NCBI GenBank assembly: GCA_963667315.1
Contig: OY763325.1
Span: 1,054,001 to 1,118,000, forward strand
Reading direction: 5' to 3'
Origin: DAINPP01 sp963667315
GTDB taxonomy: Bacteria > Thermotogota > Thermotogae > MWEM01
Length of the DNA: 64,000 bases
Within the stretch, counting starts at the first letter, position 1. Each line of letters opens with the position of its first letter. The position numbers and the translations under genes are program-made. This document shows positions 8,173-17,141 of the stretch, piece by piece. Under the pieces are notes generated by a model. The model was not told the DNA's origin. It was given only the letters and a program-made list of their open reading frames with translations, and did not search any database.

Positions 8173-8880
8173 CTAAATGTTTTTTCCCGGATAGCTTACT
8201 TGATCAAAGGTTGGGTATTTCGCATCAAGTATTCTATCCGCAAACTTCGTTGCAAATAGTTTCAATTCCGGTTTATCAAGCCTGTTGTAGGCTTTTTCAG
8301 AAATTTTAAAAATCACCTTTTCTCTTTTAAACCATATCCGAATACCCCTGTAGTACACTAAAAAAGGAAACGGAACATGTCTGGTTAAAATGATCGGTCT
8401 GGATGTATATACACAATCTGTTTTAAGTTCTTTCTTCGCCTCTGTAATCGCTATCTCATACCAATAAGGATTATCCCAGGGATTTCTTGAGATATATCCC
8501 ATGGCAAATAGCATAACCGAAAAGAAAAAAACAGAAAAAATACTATGCCATGAAGAACAGAAATACTCAGGGATTACCATTCCACTAAGTGTCAGATAAA
8601 ATATAGCTTTCACAGGTGATTCTCTTCTCTTTAAAACCTGATACAATAAATACAGTCCATAAACAAAGACGCCGATAAAAATCCCAAAATTCACATTAAT
8701 AGAGCCAAACAAGACTAAACAAAACATAAAAACCGATAGTCTTATTGTTAGAATGGTTATGGTTCTTTTTTTGAATTCAATAGAATATTTTGTTTTACTG
8801 AAATACTTAAAATACAACAAATTACCTGTTATACCGAAAAAAAGAACCAACAAAGGATAATAAATCCTGTCGAATATCAT
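8173..8880 (-). CDS. Membrane protein of unknown function (paralogue A)
   Basis: This 235-residue protein has about five hydrophobic segments in its first ~150 residues, then a soluble basic tail. The tail holds C.YTSRPIIL, then YRGIRIWFKREKVIFKI, then a helical end. The neighbour at 8885-9565 has the same order and the same motif block, so the two are diverged tandem duplicates. I do not recognise the family. It lies 4 bases after the previous stop, with GAGGTGAG before its ATG, in an operon with an ABC exporter and a winged-helix regulator. An accessory role in sensing or immunity for that exporter is only inference. Confidence 0.7.
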   Translation of the reverse strand: MIFDRIYYPLLVLFFGITGNLLYFKYFSKTKYSIEFKKRTITILTIRLSVFMFCLVLFGSINVNFGIFIGVFVYGLYLLYQVLKRRESPVKAIFYLTLSGMVIPEYFCSSWHSIFSVFFFSVMLFAMGYISRNPWDNPYWYEIAITEAKKELKTDCVYTSRPIILTRHVPFPFLVYYRGIRIWFKREKVIFKISEKAYNRLDKPELKLFATKFADRILDAKYPTFDQVSYPGKNI

Positions 8881-8884
8881 TTTC

Positions 8885-9565
8885 TCACCTCAAATTAATT
8901 GGAAATTTCTCCTGAATAATCCTCTCCGAAACTTTCTCTGCTAACTCCTTCAAATCAGGTCTTCCAAGCTTGTTGAAATATTTCTCTTTAATCTTAAAAA
9001 TCATTCTGTCTTTCTTAAACCATATTTTAATCCCTCTGTAAGTCACAATAAAAGGTTTGGGAATCTCCCTTTCTATAATAATTGGTCTTGCCGTATAGGC
9101 ACACTCTTTTTTTATATCCTTCGTAATCGCATTAATAACTGTATCCAGCCAACAGGCGTTATAATAAGGATTTTTATACGTATGCCACAAGAATAACAAT
9201 GACATTGGAAAGCCGATTGACATCAGAATGGCACTCCATGGTTTTGGAACGAAATTCCCCAACAATATGGGAATATAGACACCAATAAACAACAACAATC
9301 TAATAATCGTATCGCGTCCCTTAATAACGTTATAAGTCCATTTAATAACGATATAGGTATACAATGCAAGCAATCCGATAAAGATATATTGACTGTCAAC
9401 AAAATTCATAATGATAAGCATCGCTGAAACAGCAATCAGCTTAGTCAGCGTGTTGTTCTTCATATAGTCTTTACTTACTTTTCCACGACTTAGAAGTTTC
9501 ATAAAAATAAACTGAACCGCCACAAATATTATCAAAAACCAGAGAATCTCAGTCCATTCCATCAT
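8885..9565 (-). CDS. Membrane protein of unknown function (paralogue B)
   Basis: This 226-residue protein has about five membrane segments, then a cytosolic-looking tail with CAYTARPIII and YRGIKIWFKKDRMIFKI, matching paralogue A downstream. The start codon (ATG 9565, followed at once by a second ATG) overlaps the stop of the regulator gene as ATGA, with GGAGG upstream, so the two are translationally coupled. The conserved tail suggests both proteins present the same cytosolic domain, possibly as a heterodimer. No known family was recognised. Confidence 0.7.
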   Translation of the reverse strand: MMEWTEILWFLIIFVAVQFIFMKLLSRGKVSKDYMKNNTLTKLIAVSAMLIIMNFVDSQYIFIGLLALYTYIVIKWTYNVIKGRDTIIRLLLFIGVYIPILLGNFVPKPWSAILMSIGFPMSLLFLWHTYKNPYYNACWLDTVINAITKDIKKECAYTARPIIIEREIPKPFIVTYRGIKIWFKKDRMIFKIKEKYFNKLGRPDLKELAEKVSERIIQEKFPINLR

Positions 9566-10125
9566 TTTTCCTCCAACTCTTTCTTTTCAATATCTATTAA
9601 ATTAATCTCTTCCAGACTTTTAACGAACTCTATTGCTTCAAGAACCGGCATACCGGATTTTCCTGCCATAAAATTGATTTCTAAATAATCTTCATCCGGT
9701 GTAGGGAGTAAATTCAAAAATTCACCTTCTCTCTTATCCAGAATGATTTTATTTTTGCCTCTTTTATCAAGTATCAGTGCATTCACCACACCTTTATCCA
9801 CATCGAGATTGAATCGAATATCATGTCCTACCCTTTCTTTTATCTTCATATAACGATCTGAAAATTCGCTCAATAAAGCATCAATATTAATTTCAAAAGA
9901 ACCGCCAATATACGAATAAAGCTTGGAAGGGCGACCGATACCACCCTTCCATTCATATTCGACAAATCCATGTTTTGTCAGACCATCGAGAATCTTCTGA
10001 ACAGTTATAATATGTACCTTTAATTGTTTCGCTATTTTTGAAGCGTTGGATTTTGGGTTTTTCTTCAAATATTCCAGAACGTAAAAAAAGTATTCTGATG
10101 CTGCCAATCTAATAAGCTCTATCAT
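9562..10125 (-). CDS. Winged-helix transcriptional regulator
   Basis: This 187-residue protein has an N-terminal winged-helix domain (residues ~1-70: helices around NASKIAKQLKVHIITVQKILDGLTKHGFVEYEW, wing GIGRPSKLY). The ~115-residue C-terminal part is unfamiliar and lacks membrane segments. It lies between the ABC permease (1 base apart) and the membrane protein (ATGA overlap), so it is cotranscribed with the system it most likely controls. The 10-bp-arm palindrome over the operon promoter at 12466-12492 is its most obvious candidate target. It could sense the exporter substrate. Confidence 0.75.
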   Translation of the reverse strand: MIELIRLAASEYFFYVLEYLKKNPKSNASKIAKQLKVHIITVQKILDGLTKHGFVEYEWKGGIGRPSKLYSYIGGSFEINIDALLSEFSDRYMKIKERVGHDIRFNLDVDKGVVNALILDKRGKNKIILDKREGEFLNLLPTPDEDYLEINFMAGKSGMPVLEAIEFVKSLEEINLIDIEKKELEEK

Positions 10126-10126
10126 A

Positions 10127-11650
10127 TTAACACCAGATCAGAATTCTTTTTTTAATCGTATTCCAGAGTCTGACACTGATGAAAAGTGTCAAAACTATGC
10201 CGGCGACACTTACGGCGATAAGCAATAGATTGCTCATCAGGGTAGCGGTTCCAATCGTATGAAATAAAAATATAGAGACCGGTAAAATAGTGATCAATCC
10301 AATGATCATCAACAGTAAAAATTGGATGATAAAAGAACCAGATCTCATAAATGCGCCGGGATTACTCATTTTTTGAGGGGGGGTTTTGACTGAAAACGCA
10401 ATTCCCGAAAGAGCTGCCAGAATTTGTACCAAGGTAATAATTGGTAACAGTATAAACGTTAATGGATTAACATCCAAAAACACATTAAAAATGATGAATA
10501 CAAAAACCAGCAAAAGAAAATTGATCATTACTGGAACGAGCAGTTTTGTTCGAATAAATTTTTTCAGATCAATCGGTAATAATTTTGTCAAAGAGATACT
10601 ACTCCCTTCCAGAGACATTGAAAACGCGGTTTGCATGGTAATAAACATGAGTCCCATCAGTGAAATGCTAAATAAACCCGTAAAAAAATCCTTGTTGACA
10701 AATCCCATAAGTGTCCCAAAGCCAACCGGATAGAATATATAATAGATCAATTGTTCATTTCTTCTATAGATAATTAGTTCTTTCTTCAGCAATGCATTCG
10801 AATTTTGATTCGTTTCCCTAAGATGCTTTTTCCCCATCTTAATTTTCCCTTTTGTGAAGTTCAAGCGATTTGATACCCTGAAATACATAAAACCGAAGAC
10901 AATAACTAAAGCGAAGAGAACAAGGAGGAAATAGGGTTTTTCCCCCGCATTAATACCCAATGTAAACAGGTTGAAATCCGATCTGAAAATTTGATCGGCT
11001 TTTTGCAAGGCTCCCGGTATCTCTTCAGTGTTCATAATATTCCCGGGAATCATCTGGAACATCAATAAATATGCCCCGGCATAGATCAGGTTAACAATAA
11101 TCATCATGACCCTGATAAATTTCTGTGAAGCAATTTTACTGAATAAAACCGCAAATAAAGCACTCATGAAAATAAGCAATATGATACTTAAAGTAACTCC
11201 GAAAGCACCGAGAGTTATAAATAAAAGTGACTTATTCATAAAAAATGCCAAAACCGGAGCAAGATATAAGACGAGAAAAAGAACCATTGACACACCCGAA
11301 ATAATCAAATGATAAGACACGATTGAGGATTTTCTAATGGGTAAAGTCATTAAAAAATCAATTTCTTCATTCCGTTTTAACTGAAAAGACATCATACTCG
11401 AAAAACTTAAAATGAAAAATAAAGAAAAAATCGTAACAACAAAATTCATGTAGATGTCTCCAAAATTGACATGATTAAAGGTCAATACTGCCATTTGATT
11501 ATAAATATCCACCATATTTTTTGAGATTAAGAAAAGAAAACCACATGCAAAAACAATGAGATAAATCAATCCATACTTGTTACGGGATTTTCCTTTCGCA
11601 TTATCCATAAACACTTTATGTTTTAAAAGAACAGATAAATCATGTAACAT
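10127..11650 (-). CDS. ABC exporter permease, large
   Basis: This 507-residue protein has roughly twelve hydrophobic segments and no soluble domain of note, as in large ABC-2-like permeases. A cytoplasmic loop near the start carries LKRNEEIDFLMTLPIRKSSIVSYH, the usual coupling region of exporter permeases ('LPIRK'). GGGAGG precedes ATG 11650. The ATPase gene ends 45 bases upstream. It is the partner of the ATPase at 11696-12451; the substrate is unknown. Confidence 0.8.
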   Translation of the reverse strand: MLHDLSVLLKHKVFMDNAKGKSRNKYGLIYLIVFACGFLFLISKNMVDIYNQMAVLTFNHVNFGDIYMNFVVTIFSLFFILSFSSMMSFQLKRNEEIDFLMTLPIRKSSIVSYHLIISGVSMVLFLVLYLAPVLAFFMNKSLLFITLGAFGVTLSIILLIFMSALFAVLFSKIASQKFIRVMMIIVNLIYAGAYLLMFQMIPGNIMNTEEIPGALQKADQIFRSDFNLFTLGINAGEKPYFLLVLFALVIVFGFMYFRVSNRLNFTKGKIKMGKKHLRETNQNSNALLKKELIIYRRNEQLIYYIFYPVGFGTLMGFVNKDFFTGLFSISLMGLMFITMQTAFSMSLEGSSISLTKLLPIDLKKFIRTKLLVPVMINFLLLVFVFIIFNVFLDVNPLTFILLPIITLVQILAALSGIAFSVKTPPQKMSNPGAFMRSGSFIIQFLLLMIIGLITILPVSIFLFHTIGTATLMSNLLLIAVSVAGIVLTLFISVRLWNTIKKRILIWC

Positions 11651-11695
11651 AAATACCTCCCGAATTTTAAAAAGAAAATCTAAAATTAAAAATCA

Positions 11696-12451
11696 TTAAA
11701 GAGCATCAACGATTTTCTGAACATCTTCAGCCTGATCTGTGAGCTCGAGGAAAAGATCTTCAAGGGAAGTAGAATCATCCATGTTCCTTTTTCTTCTCAA
11801 TTCCTCCATTGTTCCTTCAGTCATGAGAACGCCTTTATCAAGAATCCCTATACGATCACACATCTTCTGAGCTATTTCAAGGACATGAGTCGTTAAAAAA
11901 ATCGTCGCGCCTTCATTCGCCCTTTTTTTCAACAAATCCTTTATAATCCTGGAACTTCTTGCATCAAGTCCCACAGTCGGCTCATCGAGAAATATAACCG
12001 TTGGTTTTCTCATCAATACACTTGTTACCATGATTTTTTGTTTCATACCATGTGACATATCTGAAATCGGGACGTTGAGAAAATCAATATCAAAGGCATC
12101 ACATAATTCATGAAAATCTTTCCTTGTCGTTTTGTTATTCAACTTAAAAAGATCTAAAATAAATTGAATAAATTCGTTCCCGGTAAAATAAGGATAAATC
12201 TTTGGTTCATCGGGGACAATTCCAATTTGCCTTTTAACTTCAACAGGATTTAGTCTGATATCTATCCCATTAATTTCAGCTGTTCCCGATGTAATAGCCA
12301 GTTGACCAGTCAACATTTTTATAGTCGTCGTCTTTCCGGCCCCATTCGTCCCAAGAAATCCATAGATGATCCCTTTACCGATTGAAAGATTAACATCGCT
12401 AACGGCAATCTTTCGATCATATCTTTTTGTAAGCCCTTTACATTTGATCAT
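11696..12451 (-). CDS. ABC exporter ATP-binding protein
   Basis: This 251-residue ATPase has Walker A GTNGAGKTT, signature MSHGMKQK, Walker B VIFLDEPTVGLD and H-loop TTH. It is the first gene of the five-gene minus-strand operon that ends at 8173. AAGGAG lies upstream of ATG 12449-12451. MSHGM instead of LSGGQ is common among ABC-2-type exporter ATPases. It would power the large permease downstream. Confidence 0.87.
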   Translation of the reverse strand: MIKCKGLTKRYDRKIAVSDVNLSIGKGIIYGFLGTNGAGKTTTIKMLTGQLAITSGTAEINGIDIRLNPVEVKRQIGIVPDEPKIYPYFTGNEFIQFILDLFKLNNKTTRKDFHELCDAFDIDFLNVPISDMSHGMKQKIMVTSVLMRKPTVIFLDEPTVGLDARSSRIIKDLLKKRANEGATIFLTTHVLEIAQKMCDRIGILDKGVLMTEGTMEELRRKRNMDDSTSLEDLFLELTDQAEDVQKIVDAL

Positions 12452-12465
12452 ATTATCACTCCTTA

Positions 12466-12515
12466 TATTATTTCATTTTCAGTGAAATAATAACACATGT
12501 GATTATATATGTCAA
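12466..12515 (-). promoter_or_regulatory. Promoter with overlapping palindromic operator
   Basis: On the minus strand TTGACA (12510-12515) is 17 bases from TATTAT (12487-12492). A perfect 10-bp inverted repeat (TATTATTTCA at 12466-12475, TGAAATAATA at 12483-12492, 7-base centre) covers the -10 box and the expected start site. A bound protein would block RNA polymerase. The winged-helix protein encoded three genes downstream is the natural candidate. Confidence 0.7.
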
Positions 12516-12535
12516 GAAGAAATCAAATTACCAAT

Positions 12536-12573
12536 AAAAAAGGGACGGATAAAATTACTCCGTCCCTTTTTTT
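12536..12573 (-). terminator. Terminator of the oligopeptide transporter operon
   Basis: GGGACGGA / TCCGTCCC stem with a 9-nt loop and A/T runs on both sides, 22 bases after the stop of the last opp gene. Confidence 0.9.
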
Positions 12574-12594
12574 GATACGCTATTTCATTTTTAA

Positions 12595-13611
12595 TTATTT
12601 ACCAATAAGTTCCTTATATCTCCTGCAAGCCACCATATGCTCATTACCGGCATCGACCAATTCGGGTTCCTGCTCTTCCCAGCAAGCCTTAACGGCATAA
12701 GGACATCTCGGATGGAAACGACAGCCCTGCGGGATGTCTTCAGCGGAAGGCACTTCTCCCTTGATGGGCACTTCCTTGATCCGGTTGACTTTTCCCGCAA
12801 CCGGTTCACATACAGCTGTGATCAGCGCCTTTGTGTACGGATGCAGACTGTTGTCAATGACATCATTCGGATGTCCCATCTCGACGATTCGTCCCAGATA
12901 CATAACCGCTATCTTGTCCGTGAAGTATCTTGCTGTTGACAAGTCATGGGTGATGTACAGGTACGTCAGTCCCAGATCTCTCTGAACACTCTTCATCATG
13001 TGCAGGATTTCCGCTCTTGTGGAGAGGTCAATCATGGAAACCGGTTCGTCTGCCACGATCATCTTCGGGTTGAGAATCAGACTTCTCGCCGTTGCCCCTC
13101 TCTGACGCTGTCCACCTGAGAGCATATGCGGGAATCGAATCATGAATTCTTCAGGCGGCTGAAGATGGACTTCGTTCAGCGCCTTTTTGATCATGACATC
13201 TCTTTCCGCTTTTGTCTCTCCCACTTTGTGGATGATAAGCGGTTCTTCAAGCACATCTCTGAGTTTGAATCTCGGATTCATGGAGGCATACGGATCCTGG
13301 AAGATCATCTGGACATCCTGTCGGTATTTGTCCATCGCCAGTTTGTCAAGATGGGTGGAATCCGCTCCGTCAAAGATCAGTTTTCCACCGGTCGGATCGA
13401 GCAGTTTCATGATAAGCTTTCCCGTTGTTGTCTTCCCACAACCGGATTCGCCTACGAGTCCGAAGATTTCTCCTCTTTTAATCCTGAAGGATACCCCGTC
13501 AACCGCCTTGACAAATCGCTGCTGACCTGAGAATATCTCTTTCATCGTTCGTCTTGCCGGAAACCATTTCTGGAGGTTTTCCACTTCTACAAGGTATTCG
13601 CTCTTACTCAT
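12595..13611 (-). CDS. oppF: Oligopeptide ABC importer ATPase, OppF-like
   Basis: This 338-residue ATPase has Walker A GESGCGKTT, signature LSGGQRQRG, Walker B MIVADEPVSM and the C-terminal oligopeptide-transporter region with CRFHPRCPYAVKACW. It pairs with the OppD-like ATPase, whose stop overlaps the chosen start as ATGA (13608-13611); GGAGGTG lies about 7 bases upstream. An ATG at 13629 would overlap more and lacks support. The protein energises uptake of peptides, or possibly sugars, since some Thermotogota Opp-type systems carry oligosaccharides. It sits at the inner face of the membrane. Confidence 0.87.
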   Translation of the reverse strand: MSKSEYLVEVENLQKWFPARRTMKEIFSGQQRFVKAVDGVSFRIKRGEIFGLVGESGCGKTTTGKLIMKLLDPTGGKLIFDGADSTHLDKLAMDKYRQDVQMIFQDPYASMNPRFKLRDVLEEPLIIHKVGETKAERDVMIKKALNEVHLQPPEEFMIRFPHMLSGGQRQRGATARSLILNPKMIVADEPVSMIDLSTRAEILHMMKSVQRDLGLTYLYITHDLSTARYFTDKIAVMYLGRIVEMGHPNDVIDNSLHPYTKALITAVCEPVAGKVNRIKEVPIKGEVPSAEDIPQGCRFHPRCPYAVKACWEEQEPELVDAGNEHMVACRRYKELIGK

Positions 13612-14606
13612 CCTCTGCACCTCCAACATGCCACGTAATGGTCTTCTTCTACTTCTATGAGATCCGGTTCTTCCGTCTTACATTTGTCCATGCACACATC
13701 ACATCTTTCATGGAACTTACACCCCTTTGGGGGATCCAAAAGGTCCGGCGGGGTTCCCGGGATGAATGCCAGTTCTTCCACTTCTTCATGCAGTCTTGGT
13801 GTTGCCTGAAGGAGTCTTCTCGTATAGGGATGCATTGCGCCCTGTTCACCGTAGATCTGCTGATTGGTTCCGATCTCCATAATCTTCCCACCGTACATGA
13901 TCTGGATTCTGTCGGAGACTTCCGCTTCCGTCGCCAAATCATGGGTGATGAAGATGAAGGAGAGATCCAGCTTCTCTTTCAATTCTTTCAGCAGGTTGAT
14001 GATCTGTGCCTGTACCACCACGTCAAGTGCCGTTGTCGGTTCGTCACAGACGATGACTTTCGGTTCCAGGAAGAGCGCCATCGCGATAACCACGCGCTGT
14101 TTCATTCCACCACTGAGTTCATGGGGATATCTTCGCAGAACATCTTCGGAGAGGCCAACGTAATTGAGATACTTGATCATCAGTTCTCTGGGTTCACCTT
14201 TTTCTACCGATCGATGTTCCTGAAGGGTTTCGCTCATCAGTTTCCCGATGGTGTAAACCGGTGTCAGACAGTTCATCGCTCCCTGGAAGACCATGGAGAT
14301 CTTTTCCCATCTGATCCGTTTTCTCAATTCTTTTTCCTGCAGGGGCACGATATCCTCTCCGTCGAGGATGATCTTCCCCCCTGCGATGTATCCCGGAGGC
14401 GTCGGCATGTGCATCAGAGCGGTTCCGGTTGTCGTCTTTCCGCATCCGGATTCGCCTACAAGACCAAGTGTTTCTCCCTTTCTCAGGAAGAAGGTCACAT
14501 CGTCTACCGCCTTCACCTGTCCGGCTGAAACCTTGTAATACAGTTTCAGATTTTCCACTTCCAGTACGTTTCTTGGGTCTTTCATTTTTATCTTATCCAT
14601 AATCAT
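13608..14606 (-). CDS. oppD: Oligopeptide ABC importer ATPase, OppD-like
   Basis: This 332-residue ATPase has Walker A GESGCGKTTTG, signature LSGGMKQR, Walker B VIVCDEPTTALD and the C-terminal extension PPKGCKFHERCDVCMDKC typical of the OppD/DppD family. It begins at ATG 14606, one base after the OppC stop, with GAGG upstream. Together with OppF it forms the heterodimeric motor. The base composition is visibly richer in G+C than in the flanking operons. Confidence 0.87.
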   Translation of the reverse strand: MIMDKIKMKDPRNVLEVENLKLYYKVSAGQVKAVDDVTFFLRKGETLGLVGESGCGKTTTGTALMHMPTPPGYIAGGKIILDGEDIVPLQEKELRKRIRWEKISMVFQGAMNCLTPVYTIGKLMSETLQEHRSVEKGEPRELMIKYLNYVGLSEDVLRRYPHELSGGMKQRVVIAMALFLEPKVIVCDEPTTALDVVVQAQIINLLKELKEKLDLSFIFITHDLATEAEVSDRIQIMYGGKIMEIGTNQQIYGEQGAMHPYTRRLLQATPRLHEEVEELAFIPGTPPDLLDPPKGCKFHERCDVCMDKCKTEEPDLIEVEEDHYVACWRCRG

Positions 14607-14607
14607 T

Positions 14608-16014
14608 CTACCTCGTTCTCAGTTTTGGATGCAGTATCTTGTCAAGTGAGAATCCGATAAACGCAAACGCCATTCCCATGAATGCTATACTCAATCCAGG
14701 TGGTACGACCCACCACCAGAGGCCGCTCATGACAGCTCCGCCGGCCAGGGCGTCACTGAGGATCTGTCCCCATGTTACGATCTGTGAGTCTCCCAGTCCA
14801 AGCAAACTGATCGTTGCTTCGTATACGACCGCTCTTGGTATAAACAGCGCCATGGATGAGAAGGAATACGGGATGAGCAGTGGCACCATGTGCTTGAAGA
14901 TGATTCTGAAATTGCTGGCGCCAAGTGCCTTCGATGCTTCGATGTATGTCTCTTCCTTGATCTGCAGCGCCATACTTCTAACGGTCTTAACGGATCCCGT
15001 CCAGAAGAAGAGAACCATCATGCCGATCATCGTCCAGATACTCGGCTCGAAGATCGCACTCATGACGATCAGAACCGGCAGCAACGGAACGGATACGAAG
15101 ATTTCAAAGACTCGCTGCATCAGTGCATCTCGCCAGCCGCCGAGATACGCACTCACAACGCCGTAGACAACTCCGACACTTACGGATACAATCGCCGTCA
15201 GGATTCCGATGAGCAAGGCCCATTTTACCCCAGCGAGAACACCCGTCCAGACGTCTCTCTTGGAGGAGTCTGTTCCCAGTACCCCGGAGACTTTACCCGG
15301 CATGATCAGATACGGGGTTTCAAGGTTGTCGCCTTCTGCCATCAAGATGGCCTGAATGACAATCTTGTATTCACCTTTTAAGGCTTCGGAATCTCTCAGT
15401 ATCCCTTCTTCAGCCTTCGCGAAGAGGGTATCTGTCGTTTTGATCAATCCGGCTTTGACGATTTTCAGATTTTCTTTGCTTTCATAACTCTTTGCAAAAT
15501 TGTAGAGGATGTCTCTTGAGTTGTTGTCAAGGGATAATCTGAAATCTTTTACGTTGTCCCCGGCGTTAAAACTGCCGTTGTACAATTCTATTTCTTCGCC
15601 ATCCGGTCTGATAGCTTTTACAACAATCAACGGGGCTCCAGAGGCGTCTGCGTGCAGAATGATGTCGTTGGGTGCTTCATCAAAATGATAGTCGTAATCG
15701 AATGTGTATTCCATAACTTTCATTCCGCCCAGATCCTGTTCATCTGTTGAATAGTCATAAAAACTCTCAGTTGTTGCCTTCTTTTCGGTGCTGAACCAGT
15801 TTGTCCAAACCGGTGGCGCTGATTTGGGATTGTCGGCCCAGTATGTGATATCTCTCCATCTGTCATTTGCACCTTCAAAGGGTAATAGAAGGGGTTCAAA
15901 TATGACGATAAAGATGAAAAGTGCAAAGAGGACAAGCCCTATAACACCTGTTTTTTCCTTACTGAATTCACTCCAGAAATCTCTGAAGGATTCTCTCATG
16001 TCTGCGAGCTTCAT
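14608..16014 (-). CDS. oppC: Oligopeptide ABC importer permease, OppC-like
   Basis: This 468-residue permease is longer than the usual ~300. It has an N-terminal membrane segment (TGVIGLVLFALFIFIVIFEPLLL), a periplasmic insert of ~190 residues, then about five membrane segments. The EAA loop (EASKALGASNFRIIFKHMVP) contacts the ATPases. The long insert is seen in some OppC proteins that serve very large binding proteins. The start at 16014 overlaps the OppB stop as ATGA. Confidence 0.87.
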   Translation of the reverse strand: MKLADMRESFRDFWSEFSKEKTGVIGLVLFALFIFIVIFEPLLLPFEGANDRWRDITYWADNPKSAPPVWTNWFSTEKKATTESFYDYSTDEQDLGGMKVMEYTFDYDYHFDEAPNDIILHADASGAPLIVVKAIRPDGEEIELYNGSFNAGDNVKDFRLSLDNNSRDILYNFAKSYESKENLKIVKAGLIKTTDTLFAKAEEGILRDSEALKGEYKIVIQAILMAEGDNLETPYLIMPGKVSGVLGTDSSKRDVWTGVLAGVKWALLIGILTAIVSVSVGVVYGVVSAYLGGWRDALMQRVFEIFVSVPLLPVLIVMSAIFEPSIWTMIGMMVLFFWTGSVKTVRSMALQIKEETYIEASKALGASNFRIIFKHMVPLLIPYSFSSMALFIPRAVVYEATISLLGLGDSQIVTWGQILSDALAGGAVMSGLWWWVVPPGLSIAFMGMAFAFIGFSLDKILHPKLRTR

Positions 16015-17057
16015 GCTTTTCCACCTACCTTAATTCTTGGATCGAGGAATCCATAGATCAAATCAAGAATCGCCAGTCCTGTTATATACAATCCGGTTGT
16101 CAATGAGAGGTTTCCCATCAGTACCGGGATATCGTTCTGCTGTACCGCTACCCAGTAAAGGTTTCCCATTCCCGGCCAGCTGAAGATGCCTTCAAAGAGG
16201 ATATTTCCACTGAAGGATACGATCAGGGCCAGCAGTCCCATCGTTACGATTGGTGGCGCAGCACTTCTGAGGGCGTGTCCGTAGAGAACCTTTCGCTCCG
16301 GTACACCTCTTGCCCTTGCGGACATGATGTAGTCTTCCTGCAATGTGCTTAATACGATATTTCTTGTGAGGAATGCTCTTCCCCAGAAGCCGATAACCAC
16401 CAGTGTGATAACAGGCAGTATCAGATGATACAGTGAATCGACAAAGGCGGTCCATGATCCTGCCGGGGGTGGCGGTGTGGAGGTCAGTCCGCCCGATGGG
16501 AAAATCTTGAAGATATAGGCAAATCCCATGATCATCAGCATTCCCAGCCACCAGGATGGCATCCCGTAGACGACCATTGTGACGACTGATGTTGTTTTAT
16601 CGAGTGCTTTACCCGGTTTCTGCGCTTTCTTGATTCCCAGCCAGAAGCCAAGCAGTATGTCTATGATTGTCGCTGTCATAAACAGAAGTAATGTTCTCGG
16701 AATAGTCTCAGTTACGATTGTTCTTACATCTCTACTTCCGCTTGATGATTTGATCAGCGATGAGTTTCCATAATCAAATACTAATGCGTTTTTCGCCCTG
16801 ATCAGTATTCTTTCCATGACGGGCTTATCCAGGTTATATCTGCTGTAATAGTGTTCTTTCCTCTGTGCGGCCCATTCTCTTATTTCATCGGGCTTCATAT
16901 CTTTTAGTTGCATGGTCTCCTGTTTGACCATTTCGTCAATCTGTGCATAGACGGTTTGTTCCATTTGCACGTTGAACAAGGCAGAAAATATAAAGATTAG
17001 GATGATATATATGATCGCTGCGTTCAACAGTCTTTTTAATGCATATTTCCAGTACAT
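16011..17057 (-). CDS. oppB: Oligopeptide ABC importer permease, OppB-like
   Basis: This 348-residue permease has an N-terminal membrane segment, a periplasmic stretch, then five membrane segments with the loop ARGVPERKVLYGHALRSA matching the EAA motif. I place the start at ATG 17057 (MYWKYALKRLLN), with GGGGGC 8-9 bases upstream. The longer reading to 17120 runs through an intercistronic hairpin. The order binding protein-B-C-D-F is canonical. Confidence 0.86.
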   Translation of the reverse strand: MYWKYALKRLLNAAIIYIILIFIFSALFNVQMEQTVYAQIDEMVKQETMQLKDMKPDEIREWAAQRKEHYYSRYNLDKPVMERILIRAKNALVFDYGNSSLIKSSSGSRDVRTIVTETIPRTLLLFMTATIIDILLGFWLGIKKAQKPGKALDKTTSVVTMVVYGMPSWWLGMLMIMGFAYIFKIFPSGGLTSTPPPPAGSWTAFVDSLYHLILPVITLVVIGFWGRAFLTRNIVLSTLQEDYIMSARARGVPERKVLYGHALRSAAPPIVTMGLLALIVSFSGNILFEGIFSWPGMGNLYWVAVQQNDIPVLMGNLSLTTGLYITGLAILDLIYGFLDPRIKVGGKA

Positions 17058-17080
17058 TAAATTTTGCCCCCTAAATAATA

Positions 17081-17117
17081 TCGATAGTGCCCCAAAGAGC
17101 ACGAGAGGCACTATCGA
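17081..17117 (-). other. Intercistronic stem-loop between binding protein and permease
   Basis: TCGATAGTGCC / GGCACTATCGA form a perfect 11-bp stem with a 15-base loop. No T run follows on the minus strand. In transporter operons such hairpins often protect the upstream mRNA or give partial termination, so that the binding protein is made in excess. Confidence 0.65.
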
Positions 17118-17141
17118 CAAAGTGTCAATTATTTCTTGATA

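Noticed and set aside
13554..14528. A 324-codon open frame on the plus strand opposite oppD
   Set aside because: It lies wholly antisense to a clear ATPase gene with all motifs, and its own translation has no recognisable domain. The frame stays open because oppD is relatively GC-rich.
17058..17120. OppB starting at 17120
   Set aside because: The extra 21 residues would be encoded by the intercistronic stem-loop; ATG 17057 has a ribosome site and fits the family.
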